Shown here one piece after another: positions 1 through 8,536 of a DNA stretch of 64,000 nt. The DNA comes from an uncultured Paracoccaceae bacterium (GTDB lineage Bacteria > Pseudomonadota > Alphaproteobacteria > Rhodobacterales > Rhodobacteraceae). The stretch lies in contig CANNFQ010000009.1 in the NCBI GenBank assembly GCA_947503925.1, positions 117,491 to 181,490 on the forward strand. Reading direction: 5' to 3'. The position numbers and the translations under genes were made by a program. A model generated the notes under the pieces. It saw only the letters and a list, made by a program, of their open reading frames with translations, had not been told where the DNA came from and made no database searches. How positions within the stretch are numbered: the stretch's first letter is position 1; every line of letters begins with the position of its first letter.

Positions 1-127
1 CATCAACCGCCTTCAGGTATTGCTTCTGACCACGATTGAAGAACCGTGACAAAGGCGATTTGGACACATCGAACCTGCGTTCGAGATCTTTGATTTCAAT
101 CAGCGGTGCTGCATCGTGCTTAGTCAT
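1..127 (-). CDS. dppF: Oligopeptide ABC transporter ATP-binding protein, N-terminal fragment (DppF-like, runs off window)
   Basis: Reading the minus strand from an ATG at 127 gives MTKHDAAPLIEIKDLERRF..., the usual opening of the second ATPase of a peptide ABC importer. The frame stays open to the window edge, so only about 42 residues are visible and no Walker motif is reached. The start overlaps the end of the preceding dppD-like gene by 8 bases, which suggests translational coupling and fits the usual dppD-dppF order. The name rests on this position and on the N-terminal sequence, because the diagnostic motifs lie outside the window. Confidence 0.8.
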   Translation of the reverse strand, partial: MTKHDAAPLIEIKDLERRFDVSKSPLSRFFNRGQKQYLKAVD

Positions 128-1118
128 GACGGCCTCCGGTTTCGGCTTGCTCAAGTACGCTCAACCAGCATGCCGACAGGTTACCATTTTCGTTCTGTTG
201 CATTGGCGGGCGCTTGGCCCGGCACTGATCATGAGCAAATTCGCAGCGCGCGCTAAAGGCACATCCATGAGGAATTTCCGACAGCCGTGGCATGGAACCC
301 GGGATCTGTGGCAGCCACTCAACACGCCGCCCCGGCACCGGGATCGACGCCATCAGCCCTTTGGTATAGGGATGTTGCGGGTTCTGGACGACCTCGCGCA
401 CCGGTCCGATTTCGGCCAGCCGTCCGGCATAGAGCACTGCCACCCGGTCCGCGATTTCGGCGACCACGCCCATATCATGGGTGATCAGGATGACCGCCAT
501 GCCCTTGTCTTTGCACAAACGGCGCAAGAGCGCGATAATTTGGGCTTGTGTCGACACGTCCAGCGCTGTCGTTGGCTCGTCGGCTACAATCAGCTTTGGG
601 CCGGTGCAAAGCGCCAACGCAATGACCACCCGCTGCCGCATTCCGCCGGAAAACTCATGCGGATAGCTGTCGATGCGCTGCTCGGGCGCGGGAATGCCCA
701 CCTCGCGCAGCATGTCGATCGCCTGTTTGCGGGCCTCGGCCTCGCTCACCGGCAGGTGGGTGCGGATGGTCTCGACGAGTTGCTTGCCGATCCGGTGCAT
801 CGGGTTGAGGCTGGTCAATGGGTCCTGAAAGATCGCTCCGATCTCCTTGCCGCGCAGCTGCCGCATCTGCTCCTGGCTCAGATCATCGATCCTTTGCCCA
901 TCAAAGCGGATTTCACCGGCGGCCACGCGACCGGGAGGTTCCAGAAGTCCGATCACCGAAGCACCGGTCAGCGATTTACCGGCACCGGATTCACCGACCA
1001 TGCCAAGGATTTCGCCGGGTTGCAGCGCAAGCGAGATATCGTCCAGCGCCACCAGCGTGCCCCGTCTTGTAGGGAATTCCACGCGCAGACCGCGAATATC
1101 GAGAAGAACGTCGTCCAT
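120..1118 (-). CDS. dppD: Peptide ABC transporter ATP-binding protein (DppD-like)
   Basis: A 332-residue ATPase that would power peptide import from the cytoplasmic face of the membrane. Walker A is GESGAGKS (residues 42-49), the ABC signature is FSGGMRQR (about 156-163) and Walker B ends in ADEPTTALD (about 179-187). The C-terminal part has the Cys-containing oligopeptide/dipeptide extension (CAFSARCEFAHDQC). It lies four bases after the permease gene and overlaps the next ATPase gene, so it belongs to a compact dppBCDF operon. The substrate (dipeptide, oligopeptide or another compound such as nickel or glutathione) cannot be read from the sequence. Confidence 0.93.
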   Translation of the reverse strand: MDDVLLDIRGLRVEFPTRRGTLVALDDISLALQPGEILGMVGESGAGKSLTGASVIGLLEPPGRVAAGEIRFDGQRIDDLSQEQMRQLRGKEIGAIFQDPLTSLNPMHRIGKQLVETIRTHLPVSEAEARKQAIDMLREVGIPAPEQRIDSYPHEFSGGMRQRVVIALALCTGPKLIVADEPTTALDVSTQAQIIALLRRLCKDKGMAVILITHDMGVVAEIADRVAVLYAGRLAEIGPVREVVQNPQHPYTKGLMASIPVPGRRVEWLPQIPGSMPRLSEIPHGCAFSARCEFAHDQCRAKRPPMQQNENGNLSACWLSVLEQAETGGRHD

Positions 1119-1122
1119 TGTC

Positions 1123-2058
1123 TTACCTCAATTTCGGGTTAAGGGCGTCGCGCAGCCAGTCGCTCAGCAGGTTGACCGCCAGAACAAGCAAAACCAGTGC
1201 CAGAGATGGAAAGATGGTGATCCACCACTCACCCGAGAACAGGAAGCTGTTGCCGATCCGGATCAATGTTCCAAGCGATGGCGTGGTTGGCGGAACCCCG
1301 ACGCCGAGGAACGACAGTGTCGCCTCGGTGGTGATCGCGATGGCAAGGCCAATGGTGGCCATGACCAGAATAGGACCCAGAATGTTGGGCAGGATGTGCC
1401 GCAGGATAATACGGAACGAGCCAACGCCGATCACACGGGCGGCCATGACGTATTCCTTGTTGCGCTCAACCATTGTCGAACTGCGTGCGACCCGCGCATA
1501 ACGTGGCCAGTCCGACAGGCCGATGGCCAGGATCAGGACCACGATGGACAGGGTCTCGCGCATAGAGGGTGGCACGAAAAGGTCGGCAATCCCGTCGATC
1601 ACCAGCGCAGTCAGGATGGCCGGCACGGTCAGCTGAACATCCGCAAGCCGCATGAACACGGTGTCGAGCCAGCCGCCATAGAAGCCCGACAGTAACCCGA
1701 CGCCCACACCAATCAGGAGCGACAAGCCGACGGCTGCAAATCCCACCAGCAGCGAAATGCGGCAGCCATAGATGATGGTCGAAAGCACGTCGCGCCCCTG
1801 ATCGTCGGTGCCAAGCAGGAACCGAGCGTCGCCGTATTCGGCCCAGACCGGCGGCGTGAACGCATCCAGCAGGTCAATGGTCGCGGGGTCAAACGGCCGG
1901 TGGGGGGCCACCAGCGGTGCAAAGATCGCCGCAACAAAGAAAATGAGAGTAATGATCGCGGACACGACGGTCAGTTTCGAGGACAGGAAGCTGAACATCA
2001 GATCGCTGTCCATGAACCGGTTGAACCGGCTGGGCGGTGAATCGGGAGTAATGGTCAT
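1123..2058 (-). CDS. dppC: Peptide ABC transporter permease (DppC-like)
   Basis: A 311-residue inner-membrane permease of the binding-protein-dependent type. A hydrophilic N-terminus precedes a first membrane segment near residues 25-50 (LTVVSAIITLIFFVAAIFAP). The second half carries the EAA-type loop (EYVMAARVIGVGSFRIILRHILPN), which contacts the ATPases. The length and the OppC-style N-terminal extension fit the DppC/OppC family. It sits between the dppB-like and dppD-like genes, four bases from the latter, with the ATG preceded by a GGGAAAA-type ribosome site. Confidence 0.93.
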   Translation of the reverse strand: MTITPDSPPSRFNRFMDSDLMFSFLSSKLTVVSAIITLIFFVAAIFAPLVAPHRPFDPATIDLLDAFTPPVWAEYGDARFLLGTDDQGRDVLSTIIYGCRISLLVGFAAVGLSLLIGVGVGLLSGFYGGWLDTVFMRLADVQLTVPAILTALVIDGIADLFVPPSMRETLSIVVLILAIGLSDWPRYARVARSSTMVERNKEYVMAARVIGVGSFRIILRHILPNILGPILVMATIGLAIAITTEATLSFLGVGVPPTTPSLGTLIRIGNSFLFSGEWWITIFPSLALVLLVLAVNLLSDWLRDALNPKLR

Positions 2059-2080
2059 TTGGTTTTCCCTGCGTGTCGGA

Positions 2081-3049
2081 TCAGCCGCGCCCGCGCAGGC
2101 GCGGGTCAGCGATCAAGTAAAGGATGTCGACGACAACATTGATAAAGACGAACATGGCAGCGATCAGAACCAGATAGGCGGCCATCACCGGAATATCCCC
2201 GAAGGTCACGGACTGGATGAACAACAGGCCCATCCCCGGCCACTGAAACACTGTCTCGGTGATGATCGAGAAGGCGATGAGGGAGCCAATGTTCAGCCCG
2301 ATAATGGTGATCACCGGTACCAGCGTGTTGCGCAGCGCGTGGCCGAAATGCACGACCCGCGGTGCCAGCCCCCGCGCGCGGGCGAATTTGATATAGTCGG
2401 TGCGGAGCACTTCCAGCATTTCCGAACGCACCAGCCGCATGATCAGCGCCATCTGAAACAGGGCCAAAGTTGTTGACGGCAGGATCAGCGCTTTCAGACC
2501 GCCGATGGTCAGGAAATTGGTGGACCACCCGCCGATTTGTGTTACCTCTCCGCGCCCAAAGGACGGCAGCCAGCCCAAGGTAACTGAAAAGATATAGATA
2601 AGAAGGATGCCGATCACGAAGGTTGGCAACGAAACCCCGATCAAAGATAAAGGCATGATCGTTTTGCTGATCCAGGAGTGTCGATTGATCCCGGTGTAGA
2701 CGCCCAGCAAGACCCCCAACACAATCGCAACCACGGCCGACGTGGCAACCAGTTCCAGCGTGGCAGGCATACGCTCGGCAATCAGCGTCGAAACCGGGCG
2801 TTGCAGCGCGTAGGAAATGCCGAAATTGCCCGACACGGCATTGGAGCCAAACCGAGCGAACTGTGCCAGGAAAGGATCGTTCAATCCCAGTTTTTCGCGC
2901 AGCGCATCGCGGTCTTCGACCGAGGTTTCCTGCCCGACCATGTTCGAGATCGGGTCACCCACGAAATTGAACAAAAGGAAGGATACCAGCCCGACGAAGA
3001 TCATCGTCATGAGCGCCTGAAAGAGCCTGTTGATAAGCTTTAGAAACAA
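2081..3049 (-). CDS. dppB: Peptide ABC transporter permease (DppB-like)
   Basis: A 322-residue DppB/OppB-family permease with a membrane segment at the extreme N-terminus. It has the family features GDPIS near residues 31-35, repeated hydrophobic segments and the EAA loop DYIKFARARGLAPRVVHFGHALRN. The likely start is a TTG at 3049, preceded by GAGG about eight bases upstream; no better ATG is present. It pairs with the DppC-like protein to form the membrane channel. A strong hairpin lies between it and the upstream binding-protein gene. Confidence 0.92.
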   Translation of the reverse strand: MFLKLINRLFQALMTMIFVGLVSFLLFNFVGDPISNMVGQETSVEDRDALREKLGLNDPFLAQFARFGSNAVSGNFGISYALQRPVSTLIAERMPATLELVATSAVVAIVLGVLLGVYTGINRHSWISKTIMPLSLIGVSLPTFVIGILLIYIFSVTLGWLPSFGRGEVTQIGGWSTNFLTIGGLKALILPSTTLALFQMALIMRLVRSEMLEVLRTDYIKFARARGLAPRVVHFGHALRNTLVPVITIIGLNIGSLIAFSIITETVFQWPGMGLLFIQSVTFGDIPVMAAYLVLIAAMFVFINVVVDILYLIADPRLRGRG

Positions 3050-3101
3050 GAGAGCATCCTCTGGTCAAAAAAAACGTGGCGATTTCGGTTGGAAGTTCGG
3101 G

Positions 3102-3136
3102 GCCGGACAGGCACACCTTCCAGGTGTCTGTCCGGC
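3102..3136 (-). terminator. Intercistronic hairpin between binding-protein and permease genes
   Basis: An inverted repeat with nine-base outer arms (GCCGGACAG / CTGTCCGGC) and a second inner CACCT/AGGTG pairing lies in the 99-base gap between the binding-protein and dppB-like genes. It is not followed at once by a T run on the minus strand; a run of eight T's comes about 27 bases later. It could be a leaky terminator or an mRNA-stabilising hairpin that keeps binding-protein mRNA in excess over permease mRNA. The structure is seen; the role is inferred. Confidence 0.55.
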
Positions 3137-3148
3137 AGTCTTGGTCCA

Positions 3149-4741
3149 CTACCGGTAGGTCAGATACCGAAAGCGTGGATCGTTATCAGCCGACATCGGC
3201 ATGTCGAACTTGTCGGACATTGCCCAGACAATGACCTTATGATGGATAGGGACGTAGTTGACGTTGTCATCCACATTTTTCCACAGATCGGCAATCATCT
3301 GATCGCGCTTGGCCAGATCGATCTCGACCTCGATGGCATCGGTCATTGCATCGACCTCTGGGTCAACCCAGCCAGTTCCGTTCCAGCCCTCGTCGGCGGA
3401 CTTGTACAGGTAAGAAAAGGCAAAGTGCGAATCCAATGTCGGCACACCCCAGCCCAGCATGTAAAAATCGGTTTCCCGGTTGTGGATCTTCGGGAAATGC
3501 AGGGTCTTGGAAATCGCCGAGAGCGACACGTCGATGCCGACCTTGGCCAGCATGGCTACTGCTGCCTGACAAATTGCCTCGTCATTGATGTAGCGATCAT
3601 TCGGGCAATCCAGCTGGATCGAAAACCCATCGGGATAGCCGGCCTCGGCCAGCAACGTGCGGGCTTTTTCCGGGTCGTAGGCCAGACGCTCATCCAGTTC
3701 TTCAGAATAGCCATGCACCGCAGGCGATGTCACCACACCTGCCGGGATCGCAAAGCCGCGCATCACCTTGCGCTGGATCGCGTTCACGTCGATGGCATGG
3801 TAGATCGCCTGACGCACTCGGATGTCCTTGAACGGATTTTCATCCACATTTGCCGTCAGCAGCTTGTCGACACCTTGGTTCATGCCCAGGAAGATGGTCC
3901 TGACCTGTGCCACCTGCTTGACCTGCAGGCCGGGGGTGTTCTCAATGCGCGCCAGATCCTGTGTTGGCGGGTCAAGCAGGAAGTCAATTTCACCTGAGAG
4001 CAATGCGGCCACTCGCGTCGCAGGGTTGGAAATTGGCGTAAACTCAATTCGGTCCAGCTCGTGCGGATATTCGCCCGCGCCCCACCAGTCAGGGTTCTTT
4101 TCCAGAACCGTGCGGATGCCCGGCTCGCGCAGAGCCAATTTGTAAGGACCTGTTCCCATCGCATTGCGAACCGCAAAGGTCTCCTCACCGGCGCTGCGGT
4201 CTTGCGGTTGGGTCACGTCATTGGCTTCCGACCAGGCTTTGGACATGATGAAAATCGTGGCCAACTGGTTCGGCAGGATCGGGTTCGGACCTGATGTTTC
4301 GATATGAACCGTCATCGGGTCAACGATGGTGACACCTGTCACGCTCTCGATATAGCCCTGATAGTCTGAAGTTTCCGACTTCGCGCGCTCGATGCTGAAC
4401 TTCACATCCTCCGCCGTGAAGTCAGAGCCATCGTGAAACTTGACACCTTGGCGCAGATTGAATTCCCAAGTGGTGGGGCCGATTGGTTCCCACGAGGTCG
4501 CAAGACCAGCTACGAATTTCACGTCCTTGTCCGGATAGACAAGTGAATCGTAAATCTTCCGCGACGCCGCAATAGTTGGCGCTTCGCTGGCGGACATTGG
4601 GTCCATCGTCAGGGCGTCACCCTGTGCCGCCCATCTCAGCACGTTTTCCGCGGCGGCCGACATTGTGGTCACGCTGAGGCAAGTCGCGGCCACGGCCAGC
4701 ACTCTTGCCGCAGCGAATGCGGTGGTTGATCGAAGTTTCAT
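3149..4741 (-). CDS. dppA: Periplasmic peptide-binding protein (SBP family 5, DppA-like)
   Basis: A 530-residue solute-binding protein of extracellular family 5 that would deliver substrate to the DppBC channel. It starts with a Sec signal (MKLRSTTAFAAARVLAVAATCLS...) ending near AAAENVLRW. The mature part shows family motifs such as TWEFNLRQGVKFHDGSDFTAEDVKFSIERA and GTGPYKL. I chose the ATG at 4741 rather than the in-frame one at 4789 because AAAGGGGGG lies just upstream and the signal peptide begins there. It is the first gene of the minus-strand operon, facing the TetR gene. Substrate not determined. Confidence 0.92.
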   Translation of the reverse strand: MKLRSTTAFAAARVLAVAATCLSVTTMSAAAENVLRWAAQGDALTMDPMSASEAPTIAASRKIYDSLVYPDKDVKFVAGLATSWEPIGPTTWEFNLRQGVKFHDGSDFTAEDVKFSIERAKSETSDYQGYIESVTGVTIVDPMTVHIETSGPNPILPNQLATIFIMSKAWSEANDVTQPQDRSAGEETFAVRNAMGTGPYKLALREPGIRTVLEKNPDWWGAGEYPHELDRIEFTPISNPATRVAALLSGEIDFLLDPPTQDLARIENTPGLQVKQVAQVRTIFLGMNQGVDKLLTANVDENPFKDIRVRQAIYHAIDVNAIQRKVMRGFAIPAGVVTSPAVHGYSEELDERLAYDPEKARTLLAEAGYPDGFSIQLDCPNDRYINDEAICQAAVAMLAKVGIDVSLSAISKTLHFPKIHNRETDFYMLGWGVPTLDSHFAFSYLYKSADEGWNGTGWVDPEVDAMTDAIEVEIDLAKRDQMIADLWKNVDDNVNYVPIHHKVIVWAMSDKFDMPMSADNDPRFRYLTYR

Positions 4742-4784
4742 TGAACCCCCCTTTGTCATGTTGGTTCTGTGGTTGGACAGGTTC

Positions 4785-4812
4785 ATCATGTGCAGTTATG
4801 TAATTCTGTCAA
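4785..4812 (-). promoter_or_regulatory. Candidate sigma70-type promoter of the dpp operon
   Basis: On the minus strand a perfect TTGACA (4812-4807) is followed after 16 bases by CATGAT (4790-4785), which matches four of six bases of the -10 consensus. It lies about 45 bases upstream of the dppA-like start codon. Prediction from sequence only. Confidence 0.4.
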
Positions 4813-4841
4813 GTACGTTGTATCCATTTTTGTTTTCAAAG

Positions 4842-4858
4842 TAGGTATGTCATACCTA
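4842..4858. promoter_or_regulatory. Candidate TetR operator (perfect palindrome)
   Basis: TAGGTATG-T-CATACCTA is a perfect inverted repeat with eight-base arms and a single central base. It lies in the 172-base gap between the divergent dppA-like and TetR genes. TetR-family dimers typically bind palindromes of this size next to their own gene, so it is the natural candidate site for the neighbouring regulator. Binding is inferred. Confidence 0.6.
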
Positions 4859-4913
4859 TTTCGTCCATTGAAAACGCAGCGATGACCCATTAGGGTGCCA
4901 CTGATCACATATA

Positions 4914-5597
4914 TTGACAGGACGCTGTACCTTGGCGAGCGATGCTTCAAAAAAAGTCAAAGAAAGAGTGTTGGATTCGGCTGAGGAACTCTTTGGGCAG
5001 CAGGGCTACGAATCCGTCACGATGCGCAACATCGCAGAACATGCCGATGTGCATATCAGTCAGATCGTCTATCATTTCACTAATAAAAACATGCTTGTAA
5101 GGGCAATCGTGCTGCGGCGAGCCGACGAACTGAACCAGGAACGACTTCAGATGCTTGACTATTATCGCCGCGCAATCGGCGATGCCAAACCCGAGGTCAG
5201 CGCCTTGTTGCGCGCCTTTCTCAGCCCATTTTTCGACCGGCGATCAAGTGGCGATCAGGGTTGGCGCAACTACAGTGCCTTCATTGGCCGGATAATCTGG
5301 GACCCGAATGCATCTGATCATATCAACGAGGCATTCAACGAGGTGGCAAAGACCTTTCTTCGGTCCTTTTGTGAAGCCCTTCCAGATATACCAGATGAAC
5401 GAATTCATTGGGGATTCCAGTTTCTTCTGGCGTCGATGTACAGCGTCGAGGAAACAAACACGCGAATTGAGAGCCTGTCAGACAGTCGATTCAGCGGCAA
5501 GGATCTTTCAACCGCGTTCGAGGCTTTGATCCCCTTCCTTTGCGCTGGTTTTTACTCCCTGGAAAAAGGTAAACCAGAGCATGCCGCCCCGCACTAG
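4914..5597 (+). CDS. TetR/AcrR-family transcriptional regulator
   Basis: A cytoplasmic DNA-binding repressor of about 221-227 residues. The N-terminal helix-turn-helix reads VTMRNIAEHADVHISQIVYHFTNKNML, a typical TetR_N signature; the C-terminal ligand domain is not assignable. No ATG start exists: a TTG at 4914 or an in-frame TTG at 4932 (giving MASDASKK...) is used, and the second removes an untypical six-residue extension. It is divergent from the peptide transporter operon with a perfect palindrome between them, so it probably controls that operon and itself. The inducer is unknown. Confidence 0.88.
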   Translation: MTGRCTLASDASKKVKERVLDSAEELFGQQGYESVTMRNIAEHADVHISQIVYHFTNKNMLVRAIVLRRADELNQERLQMLDYYRRAIGDAKPEVSALLRAFLSPFFDRRSSGDQGWRNYSAFIGRIIWDPNASDHINEAFNEVAKTFLRSFCEALPDIPDERIHWGFQFLLASMYSVEETNTRIESLSDSRFSGKDLSTAFEALIPFLCAGFYSLEKGKPEHAAPH

Positions 5598-6222
5598 AGC
5601 TGGCTGCCTGGCCTCAGGACGCTCTTTGAGATCTCTAACCTGTCTTCATCCTCCGAAAAATCAGCGCTTTTGAAAGACTTTTTCGCCAACCCGTCTGGTG
5701 ACGTCGAATCGCAAGTTCTCGATGCTCCCACAAAACGTTCAATACGCAATCAGTTGAAAGCGATAGTCTAGAATTGCCAAACAAATTGCCGCAGTGTCTC
5801 GCTTTTCGCTTGTCTGACCAAGCCGCAGCGGAAGTGCGCTCTCGGTTTCGGTTAGAGCGACGCTTTCGAGTGACTGGTCTGGCGACCGTGACGCAGCGAT
5901 ATTAGTGCCGCAATTGCGAGCAAATGCCGCGTCAGCAATGGCTGCAACTGCACAAGGCCGGTTTGTCCCGCGACATGTAAATTCCCACCTCAAAAAATGC
6001 TGCGCGATGCGCGAATGGCCGGAATCTCTGCCGCGTGGCGGCGCGGATTTATTCGCCTGCGCAGAAAATTCGATACACTATGCGCACGCAGCGTAAATTC
6101 GTGAGGTCCGGTCAGGGCTCGTTTGAGATATTCGCCGCATTTGGCCTGAACGTCCACTTCTCCGTCTTGGGCTAGGTACCTCACATGAAAGTCAAGCCGT
6201 GTGACGTTAAACATGTCACCGG
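5598..6222. other. Long intergenic stretch, no gene recognised
   Basis: About 625 bases between the TetR gene and the end of the RTX protease gene. Short minus-strand open frames of 84 codons (5739-5993) and 74 codons (5990-6214) occur, but neither product resembles a known family and neither has a convincing ribosome site. The segment may be the remnant of a decayed gene. Confidence 0.4.
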
Positions 6223-8286
6223 TTAAAGGATGAAGTCAGCACTGCTGAGCCCGGTTGCATCAGAGAGTAGGATTTCAAGGTCAGCGATGCCATCGCCATT
6301 GCGGTCGGCCTGCACGATTGTGTCGGTGCCGTCTGTTTCCAGCCGCAGCTGACCAGCGCCGGAAAACGCATCTGTGCCGATAAAGGCGAAACCCTGATCG
6401 CCGCTTGCATCCCTGTCTGCGTCGATCAATTGCAGATCGATCAGGTCCTGCCCGGTTTCGAAATCCGTCACCTCATCGCGCTGGGCGCTGCTGCTGTCAG
6501 ACAGGAAGCTGAACACAAATGTATCTGCGCCTAGCCCGCCGGTCAGCGTGTCGGCATCCCAGCCGCCTTCGATCAGGTCATCGCCGTCGCCACCATCGAT
6601 GATATCCGCCCCTCGCCCACCGGAAAGCATGTCACTGCCCCCCCTACCGCTGATCACATCATGGCCGCTGCCGCCACTGATCTGATCGATCCCCGTGCCG
6701 CCGGTCAGGATATCCCGGCCGCTATTGCCCTGCAGGATGTTCGTTCCGCTATCAACGGTGATTTCATCGGCACCGGAATTGCCGGTCAGGTCGTCATCAC
6801 CAGCCCCGCCGTTGATGTCGTCATTATCCGCCCCGCCCAGCGCAATATCGTTGCCGTCACCGCCCCAGATGACATCATTCCCGGCGGCCCCGGTGATACG
6901 GTCATTATCGGCACCGCCATCAAGTGTATCATTTCCTGCCCCACCCATCAGCATATCCTGTCCGGCGCCGCCTTGCAGCGTGTTGCCTGCGTCATTTGCA
7001 ATCAGCCTGTCCGCACCGGCCCCGCCGATAGCGTTTTCGATGGTGACCCCATGCGCAATGGTGAAACCACCGCTGACCCCAGCGGCGGACGACACGAAGC
7101 CACCGCCCCCCATGTCATAGGTCAGTGTTGCATCGCGCAGATCGATCACACTATCCAGATTGCCGGAATAGCGAATGGTGTCATTGCCGCCAGCATCCCA
7201 GATCGCCTTCCAAGCGGTGCTACCGTCCTCTGGCAGGTCATAAATGTTATCACCTGACGCGAATGTCTTGTTTTTGCCGTAGAGCGCCTGCAAAGCGGCG
7301 ATATCCAGCCCCATTGGGCCCGCCTCGTTGCCGCGCAGATAGCTGGAAGATGGCACCGTCTGGTATCCGGCATTGTAGGACATCGTGCTGTAGATACCCT
7401 GGTTCAGCCCGCTGACCCCATAGTCCCGAAAGCTGGTATGCACCCCGATGATTGCTCCGTCGGATTCATGCGGATGCTCCAGCCCAAGCCCGTGCAGGAA
7501 TTCATGCACCAGCGTGGCATAGCCCAACCCACCTTCTTCAAGCCCGCCGCCAGCCTCGTCATCCCAGCCGAACCCCTTGCCGTTGAAAACACCAACGCTG
7601 GCCCGTGTTCCCGATGGCATATAAAAATACCCCAGCAGACCGTTATTGTTCAACTGATTGGTGTCGAGCACCAGTTGGAAATCCGCATTTTGGTCATTGG
7701 TGACCGTAAACCGCAGGTCCGTCACCGCCGCAATTGAGTCGAGCGCGGCAATGGCCCGGGATTTTTCGTAACTATTCCAGCCCTCTGACACGATGTCGTC
7801 CTGCTTGCTGCTGGTTGAATACCCGAACGCCGCCCGATCCCCGGCGTCCACGAAGTGAACCGAAATCACCCTATCGCTGCGCTGCGACCCGCTATCAAGC
7901 GCGTCTGCGGGATTTCCATCTGGCGTCGCAACAGCCCTGGCCTGGAGAGAGTAGTCACCACTGAACCGGTCTCGCGATCCCGCAGCTTCAACAAAATACG
8001 TGCCTGCGCTGTTTCCGCCGAACGTGATGGCCGCGTCACGATTTGCATTGGAGGCCGACAATTCGTCATCGCCGGTGATCAGCGCGCCATCCGCATCATA
8101 AACCCGGAGATAGGAATCCGCGATGCCGTCCGCCCCAACCCCACGCTGGATGACTTGCACCCATTCGCCAGCGGCAAGATCCATGCGGACCCAATCCCTG
8201 TCCCCGGCGAAATCAATCTCACCGGTGATGGTCTGCCCGATATGCAGTTCAACGGATGTATTGGTATTTGCTGGTGTATCTGACAT
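6223..8286 (-). CDS. Secreted serralysin-like RTX metalloprotease (peptidase M10)
   Basis: A 687-residue protein predicted to be exported by a type I system and to hydrolyse extracellular protein. Residues 10-120 resemble a pre-peptidase C-terminal beta domain. The catalytic domain carries the metzincin zinc site HEFLHGLGLEH (H261, E262, H265, H271) and the Met-turn STMSY (M302, Y304). From about residue 420 come repeated GGxGxDxL calcium-binding RTX nonapeptides, then a serralysin-type C-terminus ending in SSADFIL. The ATG at 8286 is preferred over 8367 because GGGGGT precedes it. No ABC/HlyD secretion genes lie nearby. Confidence 0.93.
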   Translation of the reverse strand: MSDTPANTNTSVELHIGQTITGEIDFAGDRDWVRMDLAAGEWVQVIQRGVGADGIADSYLRVYDADGALITGDDELSASNANRDAAITFGGNSAGTYFVEAAGSRDRFSGDYSLQARAVATPDGNPADALDSGSQRSDRVISVHFVDAGDRAAFGYSTSSKQDDIVSEGWNSYEKSRAIAALDSIAAVTDLRFTVTNDQNADFQLVLDTNQLNNNGLLGYFYMPSGTRASVGVFNGKGFGWDDEAGGGLEEGGLGYATLVHEFLHGLGLEHPHESDGAIIGVHTSFRDYGVSGLNQGIYSTMSYNAGYQTVPSSSYLRGNEAGPMGLDIAALQALYGKNKTFASGDNIYDLPEDGSTAWKAIWDAGGNDTIRYSGNLDSVIDLRDATLTYDMGGGGFVSSAAGVSGGFTIAHGVTIENAIGGAGADRLIANDAGNTLQGGAGQDMLMGGAGNDTLDGGADNDRITGAAGNDVIWGGDGNDIALGGADNDDINGGAGDDDLTGNSGADEITVDSGTNILQGNSGRDILTGGTGIDQISGGSGHDVISGRGGSDMLSGGRGADIIDGGDGDDLIEGGWDADTLTGGLGADTFVFSFLSDSSSAQRDEVTDFETGQDLIDLQLIDADRDASGDQGFAFIGTDAFSGAGQLRLETDGTDTIVQADRNGDGIADLEILLSDATGLSSADFIL

Positions 8287-8536
8287 GCTGCGACCCCCAT
8301 CGTGCATTTTCTGTGGGGCAAGAGATGGCGGCAGAATGTGGCGGAGGCGTGCCCAAATTGCTGTCAACCGGGGGCATGACGCTGGGCTTTGAGATGATTA
8401 AATGACTGTTTTGCTTTGTGTTTTAGAAACCATACTTAACCGTTGCTGAATTTCGGTACGGTGCCGGAACACATCATTCACTGCTCTGGCCCGATACTGT
8501 GCGGGATTTCATTCATCGCGGAAGGTGCCTTTTTCC

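Noticed and set aside
36..1142. 368-codon plus-strand open frame
   Set aside because: It lies wholly antisense to the dppD-like gene, which has intact ABC motifs; the plus-strand product has no recognisable domain.
6595..7060. Possible CRISPR-like or tandem DNA repeats
   Set aside because: The periodic pattern is the coding sequence of GGxGxD RTX nonapeptides and not a spacer-repeat array.
6661..7257. 198-codon plus-strand open frame, repetitive product
   Set aside because: It is the antisense of the RTX repeats, whose periodic codons keep several frames open.
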